Source of the DNA: an uncultured Muribaculaceae bacterium
GTDB lineage: Bacteria > Bacteroidota > Bacteroidia > Bacteroidales > Muribaculaceae
Length of the DNA: 41,499 bases
Assembly: GCA_910583525.1 (NCBI GenBank)
Contig: CAJTXL010000026.1
Location: forward strand, 1 to 41,499
Direction of reading: 5' to 3'
Both the position numbers and the translations under genes were made by a program. Below the pieces are notes generated by a model. It had not been told where the DNA came from, searched no databases, and saw only the letters and a list, made by a program, of their open reading frames with translations. Below, piece by piece: positions 31,533 to 39,691 of the stretch; position 1 is the first letter of the stretch, and each line of letters starts with the position of its first letter.

Positions 31533-32800
31533 GGTTTAAGAGTACTGAAAACTTCCGTAACAGGAACAGAATAAGAGCGATGCCCGTTTTTAGCGTCGAG
31601 AACCGATACGATGCCCACGGCGGCAAAACCGCTTCCGTCGCGTATCAGAACCGGAGCTCCCGAATATCCCGGAGCAAGACGCCCTCCATGCGCAAGCATG
31701 AATATTGCCCCGTCGTCTATATGCGATATAGGCTGCCTCAGCCGGTCGGTCTCGGCTTCGGCATCTTCGCCCGAATGCTCGCTTTGCGGAAAGCCGATGA
31801 ATGTCAGTGGAGTATGTGTTTTCAGTTTATCTGCCAAAACCTTGGGCTTGGCAAGGGCAATCAGTCCGGCTGTGTCGGTTTTGGCAACGGCTACGTCGCC
31901 GAGCATCATGTCGGCACGACCGTGGCGATGCGCTATGCTGCGCCAGTAGAGGTCTGTGTCAAAATCGCCGAGTTCCACAATCTCGTCGCGCAATGTATTG
32001 GTGGCGAAGTCGGTGGAGCGCATATGCGTTTTCCGCCCACGGCTGTCGGTGAGAGTGAGGTAGGCCACAAGCCCTATGGCATCTTCGCCGTAAAGTTGGC
32101 TCTCCGTTTCGGCGGCAAGAGCCATCTGCACAAGCTTGTCATCGATGTCTGGAATGTCGCTGATTTCTTCGGGTCGCACCGAGTTAAGCCACGGCTCTAC
32201 GCAGTGGCGTGCCGTTATGAGCAGCGAGTCGGTGGTGACGAATGCCGTCCCGACAGCTTTTGCGCTCAATCGGTATGTGGCAAGCAGAGAATCGCCTCTC
32301 CACATGCACACCGAGTCGACCTCGGTCCGCAACAGCGATGCCGCAGCATCTGTAAGCTGCGATTCGGTCAGCTGTCCGCGGTTCGCAAAACCGGCATACC
32401 AGGCCGCTGTTCCGGCAATGGCAATTGCGATAAACCCCAACACCCACGCAGATACGCCGTTACGCCGTACTATGGTTACGGAATTCGCCGCCGAATGCCC
32501 CTCTGCGATTTTGAAGCGGTATCTGTCCCGTCCTCCGAAATCTATGACGTCGCCGTCGGCCAGATAATGTATGCGCTTGAGCGCCTCGCCGTTTATCGAT
32601 ATGTCTATGTCCGACATCCGCACTATATGCCAGCCCTCGCCGCCACGGTCGGGCGATATTTTCGCCGCCGGTCTGTCGATGTAAGGCGTGCGGTTTTCTA
32701 TGCGGATGTCGCAACCGGCGTTCTGTCCTATCAGTACATCGCATGCGCTCCCCGACGAAAACACATTGCTCCCCGATGTGAGTGTGAAGTGCTTATCCAT
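31529..32800 (-). CDS. FHA domain - TM - trypsin-like serine protease
   Basis: A 423-residue protein linking a cytoplasmic sensor to a periplasmic protease. FHA domain at about 10-98 (SACDVLIGQNAGCDIRI, YIDRPAAKISPDRGGEGWHIVR, with a Ser/Asn-rich phospho-Thr-binding surface), one TM helix at about 117-137, then a trypsin-like domain with candidate triad H199 (TARHC), D302 (GDVAVAKTD) and S380 (GYSGAPV). The Ser motif deviates from GDSGGP but keeps GxSGxP. ATG 32800 overlaps the RyR gene's stop by 8 bp. A TTG at 32827 would add nine residues from that gene and is rejected. The FHA implies response to a phosphorylated protein, yet the only kinase-like neighbour looks inactive. Confidence 0.88.
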   Translation of the reverse strand: MDKHFTLTSGSNVFSSGSACDVLIGQNAGCDIRIENRTPYIDRPAAKISPDRGGEGWHIVRMSDIDISINGEALKRIHYLADGDVIDFGGRDRYRFKIAEGHSAANSVTIVRRNGVSAWVLGFIAIAIAGTAAWYAGFANRGQLTESQLTDAAASLLRTEVDSVCMWRGDSLLATYRLSAKAVGTAFVTTDSLLITARHCVEPWLNSVRPEEISDIPDIDDKLVQMALAAETESQLYGEDAIGLVAYLTLTDSRGRKTHMRSTDFATNTLRDEIVELGDFDTDLYWRSIAHRHGRADMMLGDVAVAKTDTAGLIALAKPKVLADKLKTHTPLTFIGFPQSEHSGEDAEAETDRLRQPISHIDDGAIFMLAHGGRLAPGYSGAPVLIRDGSGFAAVGIVSVLDAKNGHRSYSVPVTEVFSTLKP

Positions 32801-33869
32801 CGTTCCGTTCGTAAAATGTTTTGACAATCAGCGGAATTGCAGCCGTAAGGTCGCGGTCGTAGCGCGTCACCGGCAAGCCCGTCTCATCGTTCCCGAGGCT
32901 GTCGAAGGCCACCAGGTCGTAGTGTGCGCCCCGTTCGTTCTTGTATTTCTTTTTCAGGCTGATGTCGGCCTCGATTTCGGCCCGTTCGCTGTCGGTGCAA
33001 GGCCTCATGCCCTGTATAAGCCGCTCCACGCTCCAACGGTTGTGCTCTACGGCTGTGAGCCGGTCTATTTCATCGGCTGTCAGGGCGTAGAAAGTCGTCA
33101 TGTCATCGCCCCCGTGGCCGAGCGTGCGCATTTTTACGGGCATCGAAAGCACATTGTATATATTCGAAAGCTGCATAAGCGGATTTTCAACCCCGGCCCA
33201 TGCCTCTTCGACCTCGTCTTCGGGCAGCTCGACGGGCACATGTCCGCACTCATAGCTGACCTTATAGAAATAGTTAAGATACCGGGCCATGCCTATCAGC
33301 CGCGAGCACTCCTGCGGCGTATCCTTGCCGACCGAAAGCACCTGCACGCGCTCTCCCAACCGTTGCGACAGCTTCCGTTTCAAAACCTCGTTGCGGCTCG
33401 CGTCTTCATGGCACAGTACTATGCTCAGGTCTTGCTTCTCGTCCTTGCTCCAAATCTCCAGTTTGTGCCGGAACACCGGGTTCGACATACGCCCGAATAC
33501 AAACTCCCATTCTATGTCTACAAAGTCCTGGCGCATACCGTCATATTTGGGTCGATGAAGCTCTGTTACGGGAGTGTCGCCGCTGAGGTCGACAGTTCTC
33601 CAAAAACAGTTGTCGAACAGCTCGGCGAACTCAAACAGCATATCCTCGGCATCTTGTCGGCTGAGCAGAAGCGTGATGCGCGTGCGTAGCGTCCTGTCAC
33701 GCTCGTAGTTGGGGTAGTGGCACACTAGGGCGGCGTGAATCGCCGCCTGTATCGCCGTCTGTGCATCTCCGTCAATCACTACATGCACCCTGCGCTCGCT
33801 TTCCCATGCTATCGGAGAGTTCTCGAAGGCTACGTCGGTGAGTTCGGCAACTATATATGGTATCTTCAT
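32793..33869 (-). CDS. RyR-domain protein (358 aa)
   Basis: Cytoplasmic protein with a C-terminal RyR (ryanodine-receptor-type, PF02026-like) domain at about 260-355: LTAVEHNRWSVERLIQGMRPCTD, then KKKYKNERGAHYDLVAFDSLGNDETG and YDRDLTAAIPLIVKTFYE, all typical of the bacterial form. The N-terminal 250 residues have an alternating alpha/beta pattern with VHVVIDG and LSIVLCHED that might be a Rossmann-like or TrkA/receiver-like fold, but I cannot name it. RyR domains in bacteria are thought to bind small ligands in signalling systems (established only as prediction). It follows the 987-residue gene with a 7-bp gap and overlaps the FHA-protease gene by 8 bp. Confidence 0.82.
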   Translation of the reverse strand: MKIPYIVAELTDVAFENSPIAWESERRVHVVIDGDAQTAIQAAIHAALVCHYPNYERDRTLRTRITLLLSRQDAEDMLFEFAELFDNCFWRTVDLSGDTPVTELHRPKYDGMRQDFVDIEWEFVFGRMSNPVFRHKLEIWSKDEKQDLSIVLCHEDASRNEVLKRKLSQRLGERVQVLSVGKDTPQECSRLIGMARYLNYFYKVSYECGHVPVELPEDEVEEAWAGVENPLMQLSNIYNVLSMPVKMRTLGHGGDDMTTFYALTADEIDRLTAVEHNRWSVERLIQGMRPCTDSERAEIEADISLKKKYKNERGAHYDLVAFDSLGNDETGLPVTRYDRDLTAAIPLIVKTFYERNDG

Positions 33870-33876
33870 ATAAGCG

Positions 33877-36840
33877 TCAATAGGCTCTTTCGCCGTTCTT
33901 GTTCAATGCAGTCCGTATCTCGTCGAGACACGCGTTGATTTCGGCAAGAGAATGGTTCTTTTTCAGGCTTTCGTTTGTGGTCGAGGCATCGAACAGCTCC
34001 GTGGCGAATGCCGAGGCCTCAGGGCTGAGCGTAGACTTGACGCTCTCTACCTTGCCGATAAAGGCCGCGAATTCGTCGAAGTGGCTCGGAACATTGGCAT
34101 CCCTCTGTCGTGGAATCTTGCCCGACTTCACGCCGTTGTAAATCTGACGGACAATGTCGTAGATGGCGAGCCTTACGGCAAGCTGCTTGGCGTCGATGCC
34201 GGCCCGTTCACATTCGGTCACTTCTTCCGGCGTCACCTCGTCGAGCTTTCGGGCCAGACTTTCAAACCATGCGTAACGGATGCGGAACTCGTTATATATC
34301 GCCCAGTTGATTGCCGTAGCTATATACCTCGAGTCGTATTTCTTCAGCTGCTCCGGGGTCTTGTTCTTTATCATTACTTGTACGGCGATTATGCCAATCG
34401 ACAGCACTTCTTCATAGTCGCTGTTTCTGAAGTTGGGCATGAAGAATCTATCATAGAACAAACTGCTGACATCCTGCACGATGTTGATGTACTTTTGCAC
34501 GTTAGTCCCGTCTCGCTTGAAGCCGCTTTGCGCTATTTCGTCAATTTCGTCCTTATACTCAACCGGCGCTTTCTGTTGAGCCATGGCCGCGATGCTGTCG
34601 CACACGTTGCGGTCGATGCGGATGCTGTCGCCATCGACGTGCCATCCGTTCCATGTCAAATCAAAATCATGTTTTTGATCTATGGCGGATAGGCGTATGG
34701 TTATTTGACAATGAGTCACGATATCGGCAGGCGCTGTGTTCTTGATAGTTTCAGGTTTGTATTTTTTAATAATTTCAAGCCAGCCGAGCGCATACCATCT
34801 GATATCACGATAGTTCAATTTATTGCCTTCAGGAATGCGTTTTGACACATACTCTGCCGTGGCAAGCGCTATTGCCGTGCAATTCCTCATCACAGAATCA
34901 GACAAGGCTTCGTTATCATTATGAATTGGATTTTCGTTGTCTTCCTCTGGGTAAAAATGGTCGTGTAATGCAGAGTATGTATCTTCGTAAAATCCCTTTA
35001 CCAAAGCCTCGCTTTTGTCGTGCCACAATCGCGCCTCTTGCTCGTTGCCTTCCATAAGATAGAACTCGCCCATGCTGTCGTAGACGTTCGCAAGCAGCTC
35101 TTTGTCTTTCCCTGCGAATTTTATGGCTTTCTTAGCCCACTCTTTTGCTTTGCCCAAGTCACCGATGCCGTAGCTGTCCATGGCGTAGACATACGCCATC
35201 TGATTGCAGGCTACCGCTCCGAGCTGTCTGTCTTTATGTTTCTCCGCATAATCTACATGTGCTTCGAGGATTGACAGCAAGGCTGGGGCGTATGTGGAAA
35301 ATCTTTTTTCCGGGGTGTCTATTTTTTCAAAGCGTCTGCTTAGCCATTCTATAGAATCCGGCGTCTCCGTAAAGATAAATGCCGCATCGAGATTGCTGAA
35401 GCCATCATCGAACGAGCATAATGTCCGTGGCGCCACAAAAGTATCCACAGGACAGTGGCTGAAAGCGCCTTGTCCTACCGTCCGCACAAACTCAGGCAAA
35501 ACGACCTTTTTTAAACTCGGATTGTCGCCGAAAGCATGTTCGCCGATTTCCGTCACTTTAAGTTTCTCCTTGCCGTCGATAACCCACGACGGCAGAGTGG
35601 TTTCTTTGTCAAGCGGTGTCGACACATAGTAGCTGTATCCGCACAACGAAGCTTCGTCTTTCCCAATTCGTTTGAACGGATATTTCTTGCCGTCCGCCGC
35701 ATCGAATACGCCGTCAGGAATGTAACCGGCCTGTTTCGTCAGCTTATTGTGTATGCTGTCGCCCGGTTCCGACAGCTCAAGCCCCCTGCGGTTGTAGTAT
35801 GCTATCGAATCCGACAGGCTCTTGTCGTTAATCAGCGAAAAGCTGTATCGCTCGGCCAATGCGAGGCATCCGTGCGCCGACGGCACGGCGGCAGCCTCCC
35901 GGTAGTCGGCGAGACGCTCGCCCCATGGCCGCCCTTTGGCACGCTCTACAATCAGTCGCCCTATATCCTCGTTGTAGCGGTAGTTTGCTGCCGGATTTAT
36001 GCGGTAGAGCAGGGGAATAAGTTTCGTAATCATATCAAGGCGCTTCTCCTTGTAGTCAGCACCGCCCATTTCGTATAGACCTATCTGCTTCTGCATCTTG
36101 GCGGCAAGCAAAACAAGGTCCGACTGCGCCTGCAATATCATCTTTTCGGCTGCGGCCTGCATCTCTTCGCCCGAATCCCACTTCGTCAGTTGGTTTTCTA
36201 TCTGCCGGTCGAGCCGCAGCTCCTCGTATATCTGTATTGCCTTGTCTATCTTGCCGACTTCGACAAACTCCAGCGCCCGGGCCTCTATCGAATCCATCTC
36301 GCTTCGGTCGATGCGCGAAAACAGCTCAACATAGGTGTTGATGTTTCCCATCTTGGCCTCATAATCGGCTTTGAGCTGCTTGAGCTGTGTTTCGAGTTTG
36401 TTCTTGTCGGCGATGGTCTGCTCGGCAAGCTCTTTCTGCCTTTGGTAGTCGGCGAGGTACGAGCGCTCTATGATGCCGTAGAACTTCTTTTTCAGTGCCC
36501 TGAAGTCGCCCTCCTTGCACATTATAATAGTGAAAGGTGTGCCGTCGTTTGAAATCCGCCACGCTTCTATGGCGTCTTTATTGAAAATTACATACCCCTG
36601 CTTATATATATCGGTGTAGTCGACTTTCTGCCCTGGGTCGAGTATGGCGAAGCGTAGCGAAAAGTTCCCGTCCTTGTCGCTGACGGTCGATTGCGCACCT
36701 TTCACGTTGAGTTCGACTCCGGCAAGCGGAGCCTTCGCTTCGGCACCGCGGTATTCTTTGACAGAACCGTGCTCGACACTCTCTGCTCTTGCCGAAACAA
36801 CGAGCAGGCTTATGAGAAGAGATATTATTGTGCGTTTCAT
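33877..36840 (-). CDS. Large secreted repeat protein (CarboxypepD_reg-like, coiled coil, TPR-like, BspA-type LRR)
   Basis: A 987-residue protein with a signal peptide (MKRTIISLLISLLVVSARA). Next comes a beta-sandwich of carboxypeptidase-regulatory type (about 25-110: APLAGVELNVKGAQSTVSDKDGNFSLR), a coiled coil (about 110-170, rich in Lys/Gln/Leu) and TPR-like helices (about 175-420). A short BspA/LRR_5-like segment follows (about 420-475: LKVTEIGEHAFGDNPSLKKVVLP, VRTVGQGAFSHCPVDTFVAP), and more TPR-like and helical sequence extends to the end. The architecture points to protein-protein contact in the periplasm. It overlaps the TIR gene upstream by ATGA. I do not know an assigned function. Confidence 0.82.
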   Translation of the reverse strand: MKRTIISLLISLLVVSARAESVEHGSVKEYRGAEAKAPLAGVELNVKGAQSTVSDKDGNFSLRFAILDPGQKVDYTDIYKQGYVIFNKDAIEAWRISNDGTPFTIIMCKEGDFRALKKKFYGIIERSYLADYQRQKELAEQTIADKNKLETQLKQLKADYEAKMGNINTYVELFSRIDRSEMDSIEARALEFVEVGKIDKAIQIYEELRLDRQIENQLTKWDSGEEMQAAAEKMILQAQSDLVLLAAKMQKQIGLYEMGGADYKEKRLDMITKLIPLLYRINPAANYRYNEDIGRLIVERAKGRPWGERLADYREAAAVPSAHGCLALAERYSFSLINDKSLSDSIAYYNRRGLELSEPGDSIHNKLTKQAGYIPDGVFDAADGKKYPFKRIGKDEASLCGYSYYVSTPLDKETTLPSWVIDGKEKLKVTEIGEHAFGDNPSLKKVVLPEFVRTVGQGAFSHCPVDTFVAPRTLCSFDDGFSNLDAAFIFTETPDSIEWLSRRFEKIDTPEKRFSTYAPALLSILEAHVDYAEKHKDRQLGAVACNQMAYVYAMDSYGIGDLGKAKEWAKKAIKFAGKDKELLANVYDSMGEFYLMEGNEQEARLWHDKSEALVKGFYEDTYSALHDHFYPEEDNENPIHNDNEALSDSVMRNCTAIALATAEYVSKRIPEGNKLNYRDIRWYALGWLEIIKKYKPETIKNTAPADIVTHCQITIRLSAIDQKHDFDLTWNGWHVDGDSIRIDRNVCDSIAAMAQQKAPVEYKDEIDEIAQSGFKRDGTNVQKYINIVQDVSSLFYDRFFMPNFRNSDYEEVLSIGIIAVQVMIKNKTPEQLKKYDSRYIATAINWAIYNEFRIRYAWFESLARKLDEVTPEEVTECERAGIDAKQLAVRLAIYDIVRQIYNGVKSGKIPRQRDANVPSHFDEFAAFIGKVESVKSTLSPEASAFATELFDASTTNESLKKNHSLAEINACLDEIRTALNKNGERAY

Positions 36841-37940
36841 CCTTGTTTACGAATGATGTATTTATGGTCATGCCCGGGCACTTCGTCTGGGCGGAGTAGA
36901 GGTGCGTACCCCTCGGCATCTATAGCCACAGGCAGCTCTGCGCGTTGCCTGTCGAGCGGCAGTGCGATGGTGAAACGACCCTGGGCGTCGGTCGTGACGC
37001 GAAAGCCGCCGACTGTCACTTCGGCGCCTTCTATGCTGTTCATATCGCCGTCATACACCGTCCCTGCGAAAACGGCGAATGTCGTGTCGCGACGCATCTC
37101 TACAGAAACATGGCGCTCAAGCCCGAAGCCTGTCGCGACGTTCGTGTCGACAGGCTCGTAGAAACGGGCGTCCAATGTCAACTGAATGTCCCTGAAGCGG
37201 TAATATCCCGGCAGACTTATGCCTTCGAACCGCGGAACCTTGACGCCGGCTTCGTAGTCAGCCCCGGCAACACGCATGGAGACCGTTTTGGGCATGGGTA
37301 ACTCGGCGCTTTGAAGCTTTACGTCGACATCGAGACTCACAGGCATTGCAAACGTATATGCGCATAAGGAGCCGACTAACGAAGCGGTAACCGTCGCCGC
37401 GATATGCCGCCGCCGACGGCGCACATGTCGGCGCCAAAGCTGGTCGAAATCGATGCCGAGCATCCGCGCCACAATCCGCACAAGGGCTTTGTCGCGTCCT
37501 GTCTCGGCAATGTTCACGCCTAAAAGCTCGTCTTCCGGCTTGCTCTCGAAATGCTTGCGCAGAGACTCGGGGAACAGCTCACGTTCGTTACCGGCCTCTT
37601 TCCCCGGAAGCATTACGGGTATTATCTGTCCTATGCGTCCCGACTCTACAAAGAAACGGCATTCCTCGCTCACCCATGCCGATTTCGCCGAGTTGGGCGA
37701 ACAGAGTACAATGAGATATTTGCTCGCCATAAGCTGCTGCTTCAGCAGCTCGCCGAGTACGCCGGTAGTCAAATCGTCCTGGTCGCGGAATATCGGCCGC
37801 AGATAACGCGGAGTGCCCGTGCCGCCCGTTTTCGCAGGTAGCCGGTAGCCCTCGATGCGCCGCTGAAGCCATTTGGCCGTCGCCATGTCGGCGTGGCTGT
37901 AGCTGATGAATGCGTAGTTCGTATATGTCTGTGGCGTCAT
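36837..37940 (-). CDS. TIR domain - TM - CarboxypepD_reg-like protein
   Basis: A 367-residue protein. The TIR domain (about 7-165) carries YAFISYSHADM at the start, RPIFRDQDDL near 49-57, the SKYLIVLCSPNSAKSAW strand and the Trp-Val-Ser-Glu-Glu motif (W89, E92/E93, candidate NADase Glu). A basic stretch (RRHVRRRRRH, 170-179) precedes a TM helix (180-200). Outside the membrane are two beta-rich parts, the last (about 300-367) of the carboxypeptidase-regulatory type (FAGTVYDGDMNSIEGAEVTVGG). ATG 37940 overlaps the small RyR gene's stop by ATGA. The longer reading frame to 38057 is low-complexity Arg-rich and rejected. The 987-residue secreted protein shares the same domain type, hinting at pairing. 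Confidence 0.9.
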   Translation of the reverse strand: MTPQTYTNYAFISYSHADMATAKWLQRRIEGYRLPAKTGGTGTPRYLRPIFRDQDDLTTGVLGELLKQQLMASKYLIVLCSPNSAKSAWVSEECRFFVESGRIGQIIPVMLPGKEAGNERELFPESLRKHFESKPEDELLGVNIAETGRDKALVRIVARMLGIDFDQLWRRHVRRRRRHIAATVTASLVGSLCAYTFAMPVSLDVDVKLQSAELPMPKTVSMRVAGADYEAGVKVPRFEGISLPGYYRFRDIQLTLDARFYEPVDTNVATGFGLERHVSVEMRRDTTFAVFAGTVYDGDMNSIEGAEVTVGGFRVTTDAQGRFTIALPLDRQRAELPVAIDAEGYAPLLRPDEVPGHDHKYIIRKQG

Positions 37941-38206
37941 GGCTGTGGCGGTGTTATCTTGTATCCTAAGGCAAGAAGTGCCCGTATGGTGGCCGCAGCC
38001 GTGGCGCGGTCGTAGTCGCGCTCGCGTTCGGGCAGCTCGTCGTAGGGCACAAGGCAAGGCGTGCGTAGAGTGTCGTCGTCGCGTTCAATGCCGTAGCGCC
38101 ATCCGTCGGCGAGCCTGTTCTCGGCCCATGTCTCATGAACTTTACGTGCTATTGGCTCAAGAGCCTCGCTCAGCTCGTACGGTAGTTCAAACATGCTCTT
38201 ATCCAT
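37937..38206 (-). CDS. Single RyR-domain protein (89 aa)
   Basis: A small cytoplasmic protein that is almost entirely one RyR domain: EPIARKVHETWAENRLADGWRYGIERDDDTLRTPCLVPYDELPERERDYDRATAAATIRALLALGY. The GWxYGxxRD and LVPYDELPExExxYDR blocks are diagnostic. Its start overlaps the symporter's stop by 8 bp, its stop overlaps the TIR gene by ATGA, and so it is translationally linked to both. It is the second RyR in the operon and the more canonical of the two. A ligand-sensing role paired with the TIR is inferred from context. Confidence 0.85.
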   Translation of the reverse strand: MDKSMFELPYELSEALEPIARKVHETWAENRLADGWRYGIERDDDTLRTPCLVPYDELPERERDYDRATAAATIRALLALGYKITPPQP

Positions 38207-39419
38207 TGCAAATCCGTGTTTGAGGTTCGGCTCCCGAAATTTTCTTGTCGGTTATAAGCGCAAGGGCGCCGTCGGCCGTAACGTTGCAGGCCGTGCCGAA
38301 ACCGTCCTGAACGGTATAGACCGCTGTCATTATGCCGAAGAACTCTACGGCGAGCTCTTGCGACTGCCCGGCCAAAATAATCGAGGCGACGATGGTACTG
38401 CATGACATGTTGAGTCCGCCCGGAACGCCCGGCGATCCTATCGCTATCACGCAGGCCAATACGGCAAACATTAGCAGCGACGCGGTCGATGGTAGTGTCC
38501 CGGTAAGCATATAGTACGTCGATGTCACAAGAAACATCTCGGCTATCACTGAGCCGCAAAGGTGAAGATTTGAAAACAGCGGCAGGGCGAAGTCATACGT
38601 GCCCTTCTTGACGATGGGGCTTTCGGCTATGCACTCAAGGGCAAAGGGTAGGGTAGCTGCCGAAGACATCGTTCCCAAGGCCGTGAAGTAGGCCTTAGGA
38701 TAGTATTTCAGCACGAGCCATCCGTTACGGCGTGTATATATCGAAGCCGCTACATACATTACCGCTATCCATACAAGCTGGCAGGCAACCACAAGACCTA
38801 TCACCGGCAGAAAGCCTTTCATCTGGTCTATCTGACCCTTGTAGGCCAGCAAGGCGAAGTTCGTGCCGACGAATACGGGCAACAGCGGAAGAAGCACTTT
38901 CCGTACTATCGTCAGCACCATTTTTTGGAAATGCTCGAGGAAACGCGCCATAGTCGTGAATTTCGTCCACACAGTTCCAAGCCCAAGGAGTATCGCCAAA
39001 AGCAGCGTCGACATCGTGTCTACCGTCGGGAAGTTGAGCTGTACGAGCGTTTTTTCCGGAAGGGCACGCATCGCCGTTCCGGGGTCGCCGAAGTCGAGCA
39101 GCGGCACGCTTATTTGGCTGACAGCAATCGACAGTCCTGCGGCCCCTATCGACGACAGATAGGCCAACGCTATCGTAAACACCAATATCCCCGTCACATT
39201 GCCCGTAAAACGTGTTATCGACGGTGCCACGCATCCGAATATTATCAGCGGCACCATAAAGAATATTATCTGGCTCGTTATGTGTTTGGCAATCATCATA
39301 ATCTGTAGAGCGGTGTCGAGTGCGGCGCCCGACAGTAGCTGTAGCCCGTAACCGAGGGCTGCGCCTATTGCTATGGCGCATATAAGTATGAATGCCGTGC
39401 TTTTCAATAGTGTTTTCAT
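38199..39419 (-). CDS. DAACS-family dicarboxylate/amino acid:cation symporter
   Basis: A 406-residue inner-membrane transporter of the glutamate/C4-dicarboxylate symporter family. TM helices run throughout. SSAATLPFALECI is the conserved serine-rich hairpin, FSNLHLCGSVIAEMFLV replaces the usual NMDGTALY-type segment, and GVPGGLNMSCSTIVASIILAG with VQDGFGTACNVTADGALALI forms the C-terminal substrate/ion region (D-x-x-x-T-x-x-N-V). A divergent subfamily may be involved, so the substrate is open. It is the first gene of the minus-strand block and overlaps the RyR gene. A TATTTTTG box (39424-39431) stands 4 bp before its ATG, which would make the transcript almost leaderless, but no -33 box is visible. 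Confidence 0.9.
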   Translation of the reverse strand: MKTLLKSTAFILICAIAIGAALGYGLQLLSGAALDTALQIMMIAKHITSQIIFFMVPLIIFGCVAPSITRFTGNVTGILVFTIALAYLSSIGAAGLSIAVSQISVPLLDFGDPGTAMRALPEKTLVQLNFPTVDTMSTLLLAILLGLGTVWTKFTTMARFLEHFQKMVLTIVRKVLLPLLPVFVGTNFALLAYKGQIDQMKGFLPVIGLVVACQLVWIAVMYVAASIYTRRNGWLVLKYYPKAYFTALGTMSSAATLPFALECIAESPIVKKGTYDFALPLFSNLHLCGSVIAEMFLVTSTYYMLTGTLPSTASLLMFAVLACVIAIGSPGVPGGLNMSCSTIVASIILAGQSQELAVEFFGIMTAVYTVQDGFGTACNVTADGALALITDKKISGAEPQTRICNG

Positions 39420-39485
39420 TTTGCAAAAATAGTGAGAAATCGCGAGATGGCAGTGTCATTTGATGGAATTTACACGAAAAAGTGT

Positions 39486-39493
39486 TACTTTTG
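39486..39493 (+). promoter_or_regulatory. Candidate -7 box for the MFS gene, upstream of a MITE
   Basis: TACTTTTG lies 17 bp before the MITE; the nearest TTTG upstream (39459-39462) leaves a 23-nt spacer, longer than usual. If it is active, the MITE forms most of the transcript leader. Confidence 0.45.
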
Positions 39494-39509
39494 CACAAAA
39501 ATAATCTAA

Positions 39510-39672
39510 GAGTATGTTTGGATTTAACGAAACGAAAGATTTAGAGAGTATGTCGGAGACTATAGACTTCTCCAAAAATGGAGTTATGGGGTTCCATAAT
39601 GACAGATTTTGGAGAGGGCTATAGGCCTGACAGACTCCTAAAGCTAAAGTTTTGTTAAGTTCAAACATACTC
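39510..39672. mobile_element. MITE / foldback element (163 bp, TAA duplication)
   Basis: The termini are inverted repeats starting GAGTATGTTTG (39510 onward and ending 39672), extending imperfectly for about 35 bp. They are flanked by TAA on both sides (39507-39509, 39673-39675). The inside is also palindromic (CTATAG...TCTCCAAAA opposite TTTTGGAGA...CTATAG), so the whole element can fold on itself. No ORF is present. The GAG ends and the 3-bp TNA-type duplication match the other MITE, though the sequences differ. Confidence 0.75.
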
Positions 39673-39691
39673 TAAAACCTTGATTGAAAAA

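Noticed and set aside
31526..32824. 432-codon plus-strand open frame mirroring the FHA-protease gene
   Set aside because: The opposite strand has clear FHA and trypsin motifs and overlap coupling; the plus-strand product is rich in Arg/Cys/Gly with no domain logic.
37941..38057. N-terminal extension of the TIR protein by 39 residues
   Set aside because: The extension is Arg-rich, lies inside the RyR gene in another frame, and the inner ATG at 37940 overlaps the RyR stop as ATGA like its neighbours.
39420..39509. Full promoter for the symporter gene
   Set aside because: A TATTTTTG box is present but lies 4 bp from the ATG and has no TTTG at 19-21 nt, so I did not list it as a separate feature.
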